This document shows positions 1 to 10,633 of a stretch of 64,000 nucleotides of DNA, one piece after another; the first letter of the stretch is position 1; each line of letters starts with the position of its first letter. A program made the translations under genes and the position numbers. Under the pieces are notes generated by a model, which made no database searches, had not been told where the DNA came from, and worked only from the letters and a program-made list of their open reading frames with translations. The stretch is taken from positions 50,495,401 through 50,559,400 of the forward strand of contig CM048844.1 in NCBI GenBank assembly GCA_026545765.1. The letters run 5' to 3'. This stretch comes from Plantago major. Lineage: Eukaryota > Streptophyta > Magnoliopsida > Lamiales > Plantaginaceae.

Positions 1-1
1 T

Positions 2-713
2 ATGTGCAAGGCAGCAGGGGTTACAGTGCGCATTACGGGCGGCATGGGCAACGTACTTAATGACGACTCTATCAGGCAGACCATAAGCGCCCATGAGAAG
101 AATTATAGCGCTCTCTATGACAAAGCAGCTAGGCAAGCAACTCATCAGGCGCAGCAGCAACCAGCAGCGGGTGTTCATCCACCTGTAAGGGATTCAGCAG
201 GTCCTTCACATGCAACAACAGGTACTTTACATGCCACCGATGTCTTTGATTTCCAGGGACTCCGTGGATATCTTGTTGGTCATTTTTGCGGCCTATGACA
301 CCCATTATTCTGGTTATATGGACACTCTAGCCGAGCACCAGAGATCTATACTGGAGTCCCAGTATGCCTTGACATCGATAAACCCACTTTGCAGATACCA
401 GTGAGATTATCGTGTTTCTCCTCATTGTCGATCTGTTATGATCAGCAGCGGACATTTTCACAGGGGTGCATGGACTGCAAAGTACAATGAGATACGTAGC
501 TGGCACACTGATATGAGAGGATGGCACCAGGACATGCATGGTTGGCACCAATATATGCAGAGATGGACACCACAGCAGGACCTTCACACCAGACAGGAGA
601 GGAGGACGATAGAGACGAGTAGCTCTCTCATTTTCCGGGTAGTACCTTTTTCGCTTCTTTTTCTTTTTAGCCTATTCGCTGGAGACCATCTCTAGTACAG
701 GTTTGGGGAGGGG
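2..713 (+). pseudogene. degenerate 3' tail of a gypsy-element ORF
   Basis: The longest open stretch (2-298) is rich in Gln, Ala and His. It is followed, in shifting frames up to about 690, by His/Trp-rich repeats of the type GWHQDMHGWHQYMQRW. The position is that of an ORF tail: it ends just before a purine motif (aggtttggggaggg, about 698-713), which also follows the ORF-tail remnants at 9181-9200 and, on the minus strand, near 37195-37215. The upstream part lies outside the window. I cannot assign a domain. By analogy with the better-preserved copies at 22958-24247 and 32510-33699 it may be the C-terminal, low-complexity end of the plant-transposon-protein ORF, but that is inference. Frame breaks make it non-functional. 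Confidence 0.45.
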
Positions 714-1929
714 GTTGCTTATTGTACCACCTTTTTCTCTTTTCTCTATATTTCATACTATGTTCTGTATTTTTTATTCGAGTCTGTTGAGTCTAAGTCT
801 GTCTCCCAAGTCGAGCGTCTATTGCATGTACTAAACCTATTTAACGCTTGAGTTTTGATTGATCTCTGATTACTAGCAGATGGCATGTTATAAATTTGTT
901 AAGTTCGTTTCTCTTGTAAATAGAAAGTCTGTTCTAGTTCTGTAGTCCAAAAGCCTGTGAGCAAACCTTAGCCGATGAAAAAAAATGAAAAAATATTATA
1001 CCGGAAAATTTGTAATTGTGTGATTTTTCGGGAAGTGCATTCCCCCTTGTTTGCGCCTCATCATGCTCATGTGTACTCTGTGTAAGTTAAGTATGACGAA
1101 CGACATGTTTTTCATTCCTTATTTGCTCAACCCAAACCCGTTCCAAGAACGGGTTTGGGGGGGAGGTTTCTATGCGCCATATATGTATAAACGACTGTGA
1201 TTTGGCTTTTGTTCTCTCAAAACATATTACAATAAGTCTCGGAGTGGATCTGTGGTACTTGTTACCATCGTTAGTCGTGTTGGACACGTTTCAGATACTA
1301 CCTATATACCGGCGTGGTCCTTAAAAGCTATATGACCGTGAGGGTTCATGGCGTGTATAGCAAACTAGTACGCACAAAAGTGCGGACTTTCGGTAAAACG
1401 GACACTACCAAAATAAAGAGACAAAATAAGCATATGGGTCATTATAAGACTGCAAAAAAGGAGTATGCAAAAAAAAAAGTATAAGAATGAAAAAAAAAAT
1501 GAACAAAGAGAGAATGATTGCCATTTTACAAGTGCATGGTATTGATTGTAGAGTTTTGATAAAAGTCCCTTCTGACTTAATTGATTGAGTACATTGCATG
1601 AGGTATTTGAGGCAACTTTGTGACGTGAGTCACCTTCCTTTCTCTTTTTATATTTCTTGTGATTAACCTTACTGGACACTTCCAGGAGTGTGAGAGATAG
1701 CTGCATCGGATCCACTTGTGAGGGATTACCGGGTTAGACTTAAGTTCTATTTACTCGGGAAATGAACTTTTTGGATTTGTGCATGTGATTACGCGAAGGT
1801 CGGTGTGATGTCAAACTCTTGTATTTTTCGGGCTTATTATTTGCAATCATAGACTTGGTAGCTTGGGAGCTAGACTTTACTTGTGTGTCTAAGTCTTTTT
1901 ATTTTTCTAGGTTTTTTAGAGAGTCTGTT
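714..1929 (+). other. 3' noncoding region of the plus-strand gypsy element
   Basis: This stretch has no convincing coding sequence. It lies between the ORF tail and the polypurine tract of the 3' LTR. It contains an inverted repeat around 1136-1158 (CCCGTTCC then GAACGGG followed by a G run) and the conserved block described separately at 1230-1412. Long noncoding regions between the last ORF and the 3' LTR are typical of Athila/Tat-type Ty3/gypsy elements. Confidence 0.6.
1230..1412 (+). other. conserved 3'-noncoding block with hairpin (copy 1)
   Basis: The block starts at a cggagtggatctgtgg motif and passes through actacctatat, ccgtgagggtt and gtgtata motifs. It then ends in a perfect stem CGCAC-AAAA-GTGCG at 1371-1384. 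Closely related blocks lie at 24990-25170 (+), 36440-36630 (-) and 40225-40425 (-), with diverged ones at 6895-7100 and 9880-10085 (+). The function is unknown. Confidence 0.7.
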
Positions 1930-1964
1930 GCTTGAGGACAAGCAAGGGCTCGGTTTGGGAAGTT
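1930..1964 (+). other. polypurine-tract region of LTR C (plus)
   Basis: The motif gcttgaggacaagcaagg followed by a G-rich run (ggtttgggaagtt) directly precedes the TGATG start of the LTR. The same junction is seen at 7655-7696, 10595-10633, 26030-26064 and, on the minus strand, at 30716-30758, 35831-35866 and 39692-39725. A purine run next to the 3' LTR is the expected plus-strand primer of reverse transcription. Confidence 0.75.
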
Positions 1965-3478
1965 TGATGTGTTGTTTTTACACCATCTCATTTGGTCTTT
2001 TTTACCGTCTTATTGTCGTCCTTAAGTATAGTTTTTTATTAGTTTTCCAAGAGTATTTTTACTTGTTTTGTTCTTTGTGTGTTTCGTTGGTATTTGGCTA
2101 AACCACGTTATTTGGAGGCAAAAGGGTGCATTTTATATGCATCTACATCATATGGAGTTCCAATGCCTCGAACGGATGCTAGAAGTGGAGCGGGAAGGCC
2201 AAAAATACCAAAGTTGGAGTCAAAGTGCGGATCAGAGCCAACCAAAGTACCTAGCGTACGCTAGGTGCAAGGCTGGCGTACGCTTAGTGCATTATCGCTA
2301 CGCTAGCGAGTCAGCGACGCTGTCAGATTATCGCTACGCCCGAGCTTATACTGGCGACGCCCGTTGTTGTTTCCAGTTCGTCGTTGTTCTAATTCATTTC
2401 TTTTCCCGTTTCTATTAGTTAGAACAAAACACAATTATATTCATATTCTCTTTTACATCTTTTTGCTCTCAACCTAGAACTTTTCCAAGGCAATTACCTA
2501 CCTTTTACTGGAGGTAATTGAACCGTTCTTCCTTGTAATTAATTATTGATATTTGTTTGGGAGCATATTCATACTCTTTCTACCGATTGACTTCAAGATT
2601 CTTCCGTATTTACCTAGGGTTCATGACACAATTTGGTAAAATCTGTATCAACTCTTGATTCGTGGTATTTGGTTATTGATTATGTTTATTATGTGTTCAT
2701 ATATGATATTGATTATATCTATGCGTATCATGAGTAGCTAAACACCCAATTATGGGGTGGTGATGGATTCAATGCATGCTAGTTAGGGTTTATGCAATTC
2801 AATAACATGTAAGATGCGATTTACTCTGTGGCCTTTTGATTAAATGCATATGTAGTTATGTGTATTGTGTTTTACCCCCAAAATCACCAAAGGATATGCA
2901 ATCTGATTTATCCACCAAAACGTCTAGAGATTGCTATCCATTGGTTCATATCAAACACAATAACTACATTAGCTTATTAATTGTAGCATAGTGAAATTGA
3001 CGCCTTCACTAATGCTATATGTTTTGTAGAAAAATATAAGTTAGCTAATTGTCATAGTCCTTCGTACCTTATTTGATATAAGGTGTCTGCCTAGAGAGCT
3101 AGAGCAGTATAATAATCGTTACGACATGTCCCATTGATAACTAGTGTAAATCGACATCTTTATTGTTGCATGTTTCCTGTAGCTAGCTTGATTTCTGTCA
3201 CAACACCATAATTCCCTCTCATATATTTGTCTCACAAGTTAATCTGTTTTCTAGTTAGTCTGCATAGTTGATCGATTATCATTCTGCTGCCGAAGCAAAC
3301 AAACTTTTACTTCTTTTAGTATTGTCATTATTATTCGTAAACGCAACTCAACCTAGTTTTGTCTTTAGAGACCAACCTCGGGGTTAACTTCACTTCACTA
3401 CAAGTTTTCGTAGTGTTGAGAATTAACTCTTGGCTTAGTAAACAAATTTAAAACATTGATTTGACACATAAGATTCTT
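1965..3478 (+). repeat. gypsy LTR, family C, copy 1
   Basis: It begins TGATGTG straight after the polypurine tract and ends near TTGACACAT, against CACATCA in the copy at 37360-39691. The length is about 1.5 kb. It carries GC-rich palindromes at 2249-2370 and a stem near 2490-2522 (CAATTACCT with AGGTAATTG). The site corresponding to the Mutator-like insertion in the other copy is empty here, near 3160. No primer site follows, so this is a 3' LTR or a recombined junction with the gag fragment that comes next on the opposite strand. Confidence 0.75.
2249..2370 (+). promoter_or_regulatory. GC-rich palindrome cassette in LTR C
   Basis: An 18-bp perfect palindrome ACCTAGCGTACGCTAGGT lies at 2249-2266. 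A second GCGTACGC core follows about 10 bp downstream, then CGCTA/TAGCG inverted arms around 2307-2320 and further atcgctacgc repeats. The cassette is much more GC-rich than the LTR around it. A role as a U3 protein-binding array or as RNA structure is inference. Confidence 0.6.
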
Positions 3479-3547
3479 CAGTGAAGTCTCCCCCTATGTC
3501 AGGGTTTGCAGGCTCTGAGCTCCTTCGGCTGTTCTGTCTTTGTTTAG

Positions 3548-4339
3548 TTACGACAGCTCTTTGATTACCCTGTATATTTCTTCTTCTTCTTCAACTGGAC
3601 GTGTTGGAGCTTTCTGTTCTCTTGGCTTCCTAACACCTCCTTTCATCATGACATTCTTGGCCACTCGGGCGAAGTGCTCTTTCAGTTCGTCTAGTATTTT
3701 CTCAGCTATACCATTGCTAAGCAGGTCCACCGAGGTCTAGTTAACATGATCCAGACCTTCGTAGAAGTACATCGCTGTCTTATGTTCAGAAAATCCATGA
3801 TGCGGGCACTCCCTCAATAGCTCGGAAAACTGCTCCCATGCGTTGTCGAACCTCTCGTCCGTCCATTGTCCGAACTCAACAATCTTCCGCTCCAATTCTA
3901 GAGTTAGAGAATGCGGGAAGAATCTTCTGTAAAAGGCTTTCACCACTTCATCCCATGTCTAAAGTGAACCAGGAGCTATGTTCAGTAGCCATTCCTTAGC
4001 TAGATACTTCACAGTGAAGGGGAATATCCTAGCTTTGATCTTGTCTTCGCTCAGTTCATGCTGGGGTAGATTCCGGACTGTGTGTGTAAAGTTCCGGACA
4101 TATCCGATGGCATCTTGCCCTGGCCTTCCAGAAAAATGGGGCATGGTATAAAGCCACTCATCATCTAGATCATATGCTCTGGATTCTTCGTCCAGTAGAA
4201 TAGCAAGCCCTTTCACCCCCTGGGAGGGGGGACAATAATCGTTGTATTTCGACATTCCTGAAACTCTGTCAGCAAAAAATCTCAACCCAAACTTAGTTTC
4301 TATTAGTCCAAGGAAATAAAAAACACAAAGTAGTGACAA
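3548..4339 (-). pseudogene. gag: Athila-like Ty3/gypsy gag, two nonsense codons
   Basis: One minus-strand frame runs from 4339 to 3548 and carries a recognisable retrotransposon gag domain. Visible motifs are PHFSGRPGQDAIGYVRNF, RIFPFTVKYLAKEWL and TWDEVVKAFYRRFFP, then FDNAWEQFSELLRECPHHG. These are hallmarks of plant Athila/Tat capsid proteins. The likely start is the Met of MSKYNDYC, near 4255. Two stops interrupt the same frame, TAG at 3959-3961 and TAG at 3737-3739, and the coding sequence is cut off near 3480 at the junction with LTR C. The zinc-knuckle region and all of pol are missing. A primer site and LTR remnant lie just upstream (right), as expected for the 5' end of an element. 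This copy cannot make functional Gag. Confidence 0.85.
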
Positions 4340-4395
4340 GCAAAAAAAACAAAAAAAAACAAATTAACACACTAAACACCACAGTAGGAGTTAAC

Positions 4396-4413
4396 TCCCC
4401 GGCAGCGGCTCCA
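4396..4413 (-). other. primer binding site (tRNA-Asp type), minus strand
   Basis: On the minus strand this reads TGGAGCCGCTGCCGGGGA. Apart from two substitutions it is the complement of the 3' end of plant tRNA-Asp (TGGCGCCGTTGCCGGGGA), the primer known for Athila-type elements. It sits between the LTR remnant (right) and gag (left). Confidence 0.8.
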
Positions 4414-4659
4414 AATTTGATGTGCTCAAATTAGTACTCTTTGAAAAAGCAAAAGTAACTAAAGAAGTGTTGAGTAAAAAGCCTTAACTGCGAGATTGTT
4501 CTCAAGGAGTTAACTAAGCAACCTAGGATTTAAAGTGTTAAAACGTAGAAGTTTGCGAAGAACAGTTGAATAGTTTGTAGTTTGTTTGAAACAATGTAAA
4601 TAAACTAAGCAAGATAAACATAAAGTGTACTAGATAAGGAGAAATCATGAATACGATAG
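4414..4659 (-). repeat. LTR remnant upstream of the minus-strand gag
   Basis: Just beyond the primer site the minus strand reads GAGCACATCA, the LTR end also seen in families A (GAGCGCATCA) and B (GTGCACATCA). Only about 245 bp remain before the start of the family A array at 4660, which seems to have inserted in or replaced the rest. Confidence 0.6.
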
Positions 4660-4968
4660 TGATGAGTCGATATTTTAACGACTCATTTAGTGCCTTTTTC
4701 CGTGTTTTGTTGTGTCTTTTAGCCTTTATTTAGTATTTTTTGTTCCGTGTCACGTTTGGGTTTTTTGTGTGTTTTTGTGCATTTTTAGGTGTCTTAGCGT
4801 CGTTGGCAAGGAAATGGACGACTAAAGTGCAAAGAAGACATCAAAACCTTCTAGAAGCACCACAAGGCCAAGTTAGTGGGCCACTACTCCAAGAGAGGTG
4901 ACATGGAGGTTGGAAAATGGAGAGAAAAGTGGAGAAAATGGGAAAAATGGAGGAGTTCCCGGACACAA

Positions 4969-5089
4969 GGCTCACTGCGGTGAGCCCCACATCCAAACGG
5001 GCTCACTGCGGTACAACCAAGTAGAAAACAAGGCAGAAGGTCCAGACCACGGTGAGGAGGATTCCCCAAAGTACCTCACCGCGGTGAGC
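4969..5089 (+). promoter_or_regulatory. GC-rich palindrome cassette in LTR A
   Basis: GGCTCACTGCGGTGAGCC lies at 4969-4986, with 7-bp arms. GGGCTCACTGCGGTA lies at about 4999-5013, a half-type GGTGAGG near 5050, and a perfect CTCACCGCGGTGAG at 5075-5088. The TATA box follows about 75 bp later. The same four-part layout is present in LTR A copy 2 (about 8000-8118) and the inverted copy (about 11170-11295). Confidence 0.7.
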
Positions 5090-5162
5090 TCTGTTTGACA
5101 GAATCAACCCACATTTTTATGGTAGTTTTTCCCATGATTTCGAATTTCTTCTTTCTTAGTAT

Positions 5163-5170
5163 TATAAATA
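5163..5170 (+). promoter_or_regulatory. TATA box of LTR A copy 1
   Basis: TATAAATA lies about 500 bp into the LTR, 75 bp after the palindromes. The equivalent box in copy 2 is at 8190-8197. This marks the likely U3/R transition. Confidence 0.6.
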
Positions 5171-5855
5171 GACCACTTGTATCAGTCATTAGGACATATC
5201 TTCACTTACTTCTACTTTCGTATTTTCAATTCCAAGAATTGTAAACACTTTGAGATTTCAATCTCTCTTTTAATTCGAAGAAGCATTATTGATCTTTCTG
5301 ACAATCGCAGAGACCAATGGGCGCCCAGGTATTCAATAGTACGAGTTAGGCGGTGAATGTTAATAAATTGTATTGTGACAAATTGTTATCTGATTGTTGA
5401 ACGCATGCTTGATCGTTGTGAACTTGCATCAGTCTTTACCTCTAATTAGTATATATCCGGATGAGGGCATAACTAGTGACAAGCTTTTTGCCGTAACTCA
5501 TACGTACTTATAATCTGTATCTGGTTCGATTTTGTAGTAGCAAAGTGTTGTATTCGCGGGCAGTGTACCATTAGCTATGTCGCGTTAGCACTTTTGAATG
5601 ATCCGCTTGCTTCGCTTTAATTGTAGAAATTGCATGATCTAGGTAATACCTTGTCTTGTAATTGTAATTTGTTGTAGTGTTTGAAGTATCAACCTTACCC
5701 ACACTATCTGTTTATAACTCACACATTGAGGCAACACATTACAACTAGCTTAATCAATTCCTCGAGAGAACGACCCTGTGGTTTAAGCCTTGTTGTACTA
5801 CGACAACCGCTTTACTACTTGTGTTATTTTACAAGTATTAATTTTGAGCGCATCA

Positions 5856-7696
5856 AAATTTGGAGCCGCTGCCGGGGAATTGATTCCTAAGTTTGTTACG
5901 CACTTGGATCAGTAGGACTCATGTTACTCGAGTCTCACACAACACATCTCTGCCGCGGACACGTGGGCAACTGAGCGCATAGCGTATATGGAGCAAATGC
6001 GCAAAGCTCAGACGGATGACCGACAGAAACAAAGAGGAGGCTCATCTTCCGGACTCCATGGTCCACCTTCCTCTTAGTGATCATGCCGACTGAGGCATAC
6101 TACGGGCGGTAACTCTATAACTCCCTCTTTTTATTTATTCCCTAGGCTAGGGACTAGCTATCGAATAGGTTTGGGAGGGAAGTTGTACTCAAATGCTTGC
6201 ATGCCTCGGATTATTGCTGCCTTATAAATATGTATATATGTGTTTTTCTTTTCTTTTTCATTTTTGCGATTATGTGGGGTGGTATGTTAGCCACTTTTAT
6301 GTGATTGCAGTCCAGTCAAGTCTTTTGGCCTAATTTTTGGTCTATTTCAAAATTTTTTGTGTCGAGTCTTGAGTTCTTATGACAAGTCTAGTTATCTATT
6401 GCCTTAGTTAAGCTTTTTTACTGATGTGATCTTAGATGGCCTCTGACTGAGTGCTAAGGAATTTTCAATAATCACTCTAGTTCGTTTAACTTGTAAATAA
6501 AAAGTTCCTGTTTTAGTAGTCAAAAAGCCGGTGAGAAGCCTTAAAGCCGATGAAAAAATCTTGTACCGGGAAATGTGTGATTCCAGTAGGATGAGCAAGG
6601 TTTTTAACTTGCGCCACTTCACATACATGTGCACTCTTTTTAAAACGAGTATGACGAACGACATTTTTCGACTTGGTGTCTCGATTACGAATGATATTTT
6701 TCGACTTGGTGTCTCGATTCTCGAACCCGTTCCAAGGAACAGGTTTCGCGACGAGGATTCTTGTCAATTTCATACTCAGGCTCACGGCTTTATATATTTG
6801 AGCTATGGTCGATTTCGAAATTGTTTTCTATTGCTATGTTGCCGTTTTAAAAAGAAAAAAAAAATCTCAAAGTGTTTTTCCAGGATCACTTGATCGTCTA
6901 ACATCGTGTTGGGCATTTCCAAATACTACCAATAAACAACCGCGGGCCTGATTGTACGTATGCTGTGAGGGTTGATGGTTTTGTTTCCAAAATGCATGCA
7001 AAATACTACCTATAAACCAGCGCGTGGGCGGTGCTCGTATGTTGTGAGGGTTGATGGGGTGTATACCAAACCGACACGTACAAAAGTACGGATCTTAGGC
7101 AACCTATTGGGATACACATGCAACAATGAGATAGAAAAAAAAATTAAAAAATAGAAAATCTGTGCAAAAAGAGCAAAGCACAAGAAAAAAAAAGAGAAAG
7201 AAATAAACGTGCAAAAAGAGTAAAGCACGTGAACTACAGCTAATTTTATTACCTTGTATTTGATTTCGACCCCTTTCCTAAAAAGTCCTTCCTGACTCGT
7301 TTGAATTGAATGCAAAAGAATGTAATATTAGTGATGGATTGTGACGTTTGGTGTCACCATCCTAAGTTAAATCTTGAGCGAATACCCTTACTTACTTGAC
7401 ACTTCCAGATGAGAGACTTGAGAGTTGCACTATTATCTCCCTTTGTGAGGGACTACTAGGATAGGATTAAGTTTTATTTACTTGTGAAATGGAAGATTGT
7501 GATCTTTGCAAAGCTACTTATCAAAGTTAGAGGGGATAGAAGTTTACATCAGTATAAGGGCTTATCTCTGGCAATACTTGTTCCGGTAACTTATCGATTG
7601 AACTCTTCTGTGTTTCGTCGTGTCTATGTGTTTTTTGTTTTTCTAGGTTTTAGAGTTGTTTGCTCGAAGACGAGCAAAGGTTCGGTTAGGGGAGTT
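5856..7696 (+). mobile_element. gutted interior of family A element (first unit)
   Basis: This is a 1.84-kb interior between two family A LTRs. It has a primer site and a short leader, then goes straight to an ORF-tail remnant (about 5945-6078) and the long 3' noncoding region with polypurine tract. Gag, protease, RT, RNase H and integrase are absent, so it is a non-autonomous deletion derivative that would need proteins from a relative. It includes tandem duplications near 6650-6720 and 6930-7060. The conserved hairpin here is CGTAC-AAAA-GTACG at 7077-7090. Confidence 0.75.
5861..5878 (+). other. primer binding site (tRNA-Asp type), unit 1
   Basis: TGGAGCCGCTGCCGGGGA starts 6 bp after the LTR end. 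It has two substitutions against the tRNA-Asp complement. Unit 2 at 8874-8891 has only one. Confidence 0.85.
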
Positions 7697-8868
7697 TGAT
7701 GAGTCAATATTTTAACGACTCATTTAGTGCCTTTTTCCGTGTTTTGTTGCGCCTTTTAGCCTTTATTTTGTATTTTTTGTTCCGTGTCACGTTTGGGTTT
7801 TTTGTGTTTTTTTGTGCATTTTTAGGTGTCTTAGCGTCATTGGCAAGGAAATGGAGGACCAAAGTGCAAAGAAGACCTCAAAACCTTCTAGAAACACCAC
7901 AAGGTCAAGTTAGTTGGCCACTACTCCAAGAGAGGTGACATGGAGGTTGGAAAAGGGAGAGAAAAGTGGAGAAAATGGAGGAGTTCCTGGACACAAGGCT
8001 CACCGGGGTGAGCCCAACATCCAAATGGGCTCACCGCGGTAAAACCAAGTTGAAAAGAAGTCAGATGGTCCAAATCGAGGTGAGGAGGATTCCCCAAAGT
8101 ACCTCACTGCGGTGAGCTCTGTTTGACAGAATCAACCCACTTTTTCTGGCAGTTTTTCCCATGATTTCGAATTTCTTCTTCCTTGGTCTTATAAATAGAC
8201 AACTTGTATAAGTCATTAGGACATATCTTCACTTAATTCTACTTTCATATTTTCAATTCCAAGCAATTTAAACACTTAGAGATTTCAATCTCTCTTTTAA
8301 TTCGAAGAAGCATTATTGATCTTTCTGACGATAAAACGCAGAGACCAATAGTACGAGTTAGGCGGTTGCTATTAATAATTTGTATTGTGACATATTGTTA
8401 TATGATTGTTGAACGCATGCTTGATCGTTGTGAACTTGCATCAGTCTTTACCTATAATTAGTATATATCCGGATGAGGGCATAGCTAGTGACAAGCTTTT
8501 TGTTGTATCTCATACGTACTTATCATCTATATCTAGTTTGATTTTACAATATCAAAGTGTTGCATTTGCGGGCAGTGTACCATTAGCTCTATCACATCAG
8601 CAATTTTGAAAGATCCGCTTGCTTCGTTTTAATTGTTGAAATTGCATGATCTAGGTATTACCTTGTCTTGTAATTGTAATTTGTTGTAGGGTTTTGAAGT
8701 ATCAATCCTACACACACTATCTGTTTACAACTCACACCTTGAGCCTACACCTGAGAACTAGCTTATTCAATTCCTCGAGAGAACGACCCTGTGGTTTAAG
8801 CCTTGTTGTACTACGACAACCGCTTTACTACTTGTGTTATTTTACAAGTATTAATTTTGAGCGCATCA
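7697..8868 (+). repeat. gypsy LTR, family A, copy 2
   Basis: This 1172-bp LTR begins TGATGAGTCA and ends GAGCGCATCA. It follows a polypurine run (ggttaggggagtt) and is followed by a primer site. It therefore acts both as the 3' LTR of unit 1 and as the 5' LTR of unit 2. Palindromes lie at about 8000-8118 and TATAAATA at 8190-8197. Confidence 0.88.
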
Positions 8869-8873
8869 AAATT

Positions 8874-8891
8874 TGGCGCCGCTGCCGGGGA
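8874..8891 (+). other. primer binding site (tRNA-Asp), unit 2
   Basis: TGGCGCCGCTGCCGGGGA differs at one base from the complement of the plant tRNA-Asp 3' end and begins 6 bp after the LTR. Confidence 0.88.
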
Positions 8892-8958
8892 ATTGATTCC
8901 TAAGTTTGGTACGCACTTGGATTAGTGGGACTCATGCTATTCAAGTCTCACACAGCAC

Positions 8959-9090
8959 ATGTCTGCAGCGGACACGCGGGCAACTGAGCGCCTAGCGTAT
9001 ATGGAGCAAATGCGCAAAGCTCAGACGGATGACCGGCAGCAACAAAGAGGAGTCTCATCTTTTGGACCCCATGGTCCGTCTTCCTCTTAG
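8959..9090 (+). pseudogene. short ORF remnant (43 codons) in family A interior
   Basis: The frame from ATG 8959 to TAG 9088-9090 encodes a charged, Gln/Arg-rich peptide that includes TERLAYMEQMRKAQTDDRQQ. A homologous but altered copy lies at about 5960-6078. It abuts the aggtttggggaggg motif that follows ORF tails elsewhere in the window. The simplest reading is the last codons of a deleted ORF joined to the leader. An independent small protein is possible but unsupported. Confidence 0.4.
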
Positions 9091-10633
9091 TGATCATGCC
9101 GACCGAGGCATACTACGGGCGGTAACTCTATAAATCCCTCTTTTTATTTATTGCCTAGGCTAGGGACTAGCTATCGAATAGGTTTGGGGAGGGAAGTTGT
9201 ACTCAAATGCTTGCATGCCTCGGATTATTGCTGCCATATAAATATGTATATATGTGTTTTTCTTTTCTTTTTCATTTTTGCGATTATGTGGGGTGGTATG
9301 TTAGCCACTTTTATGTGATTGCAGTCCAGTCAAGTCTTTTGGCCTAATTTTTGGTCTATTTCAAAATTTTTTGTGTCGAGTCTTGAGTTCTTATGACAAG
9401 TCTAGTTATCTATTGCCTCAGTTAAGCCGTTTTACTGATGTGATCTTAGATGGCCTCTGACTGAGTGCTAAGGAATTTTTGATAATCACTCCAGTTCGTT
9501 TCACTTGTAAATAAAAAGTCTTCCTCTTTTAGTAGTCAAAAATCCGGTGAGAAGCCTTAAAGCCGATGAAAAAATCTTGTACCGGCAAATGTGTGATTCT
9601 AGTAGGATGAGCAAGGTTTTTTAACTTGCGCCACTTCACATACATGTGCACTCTTTTTAAAACGAGTATGACGAACAACATTTTTCGACTTGTGTCTCGA
9701 TTCTCGAACCCATTCCAAGGAACAGGTTTAGCGAGGAGTATTCTTGTCAACTTCATACTGTGGCTCACTGCTTTCTATATTTGAGCTATGGTCGATTTCG
9801 AAATTGTTTTGTATTACTATGCTGCCGTTCTAAAAAGAAAAATAAAATCTCGAAGTGTTTTTCCAGGATCACTTGTGATCGTCTAAGATCGTGTTGGGCA
9901 TTTCCAAATACTACCTATAAACCAACGCGGGCCTATTTGTACGTATGCTGTGAGGGTTGATGGTTTTGTTTCCAAAATGCATGCCAAATACTACCTATAA
10001 ACCAGCGCGTGGGCGGTTCTCGTATGTTGTGAGGGTTGATGGGGTTTATACCAAACTGACACATACAAAAGTACGGATCTTAGGCAACCTACTGGGATAC
10101 ACTTGCAACATTGAGACAGAAAAAAAATTAAAAAATAGAAAATCTGTACAAAAAGAGCAAAGCACGTGAACAACAGCTAATTTTACTACCTTGTATTTGA
10201 TTTCGACCCCTTTCCTAAAAAGTCCTTTCTGACTCGTTTGAATTGAGTGCAAAAGTATGTAATATTAGTGGCAGCTTGTGACGTTTGTTGTCACCATCCT
10301 AAGTTAAGTCTTGGGAGAATACCCTTATTTACTGGACACTTCCAGATGAGTGACTTGAGAGTTGCACTATTATCTTCCTTGGTGAGGGACTACTAGGATA
10401 GGATTAAGTTTTATTTACTCGTGAAATGGAAGATTGTGATCTTTGCAAACCTACTTGTCAAAGTTAGAGGGGATAGAAGTTTACATCAGTATAAGGGCTT
10501 ATCTCTGGCAATACTTGTTCCGGTAGCTTGTCGATTGAACTCTTCTTTGTTTCGTCGTGTCAATGTGTTTTTTCTTTTTCTAGGTTTTAGAGTTGTTTGC
10601 TCGAAGACAAGCAAAGGTTCGGTTAGGAGAGTT

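Larger units (their letters stand above)
4660..5855 (+). repeat. gypsy LTR, family A, copy 1
   Basis: It begins TGATGAGTCG and ends GAGCGCATCA, with matching 5-bp ends TGATG/CATCA, and is 1196 bp long. A perfect primer-site neighbourhood follows at 5861. It contains the palindrome cassette at 4969-5089 and a TATAAATA box at 5163-5170. Copies 2-4 are at 7697-8868, 10634-10966 and, inverted, 10967-11602. Confidence 0.88.
8869..10633 (+). mobile_element. gutted interior of family A element (second unit)
   Basis: This 1.77-kb interior is nearly colinear with the first unit: primer site, ORF-tail remnant, 3' noncoding region, conserved block with hairpin near 10062-10075, and polypurine tract at about 10595-10633. 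It lacks the roughly 30-bp duplication seen near 6690 in unit 1. No gag or pol coding is present. Confidence 0.75.

Noticed and set aside
2249..5089. Clustered short palindromes considered as a CRISPR-like array
   Set aside because: Repeats are degenerate, the spacers are not unique sequences of constant length, and the context is a plant LTR.
5681..8903. A 69-codon ORF conserved at 5681-5890 and 8694-8903
   Set aside because: It lies across the U5 end of LTR A and the primer site. Conservation follows from the two LTR copies being near-identical, not from coding selection.
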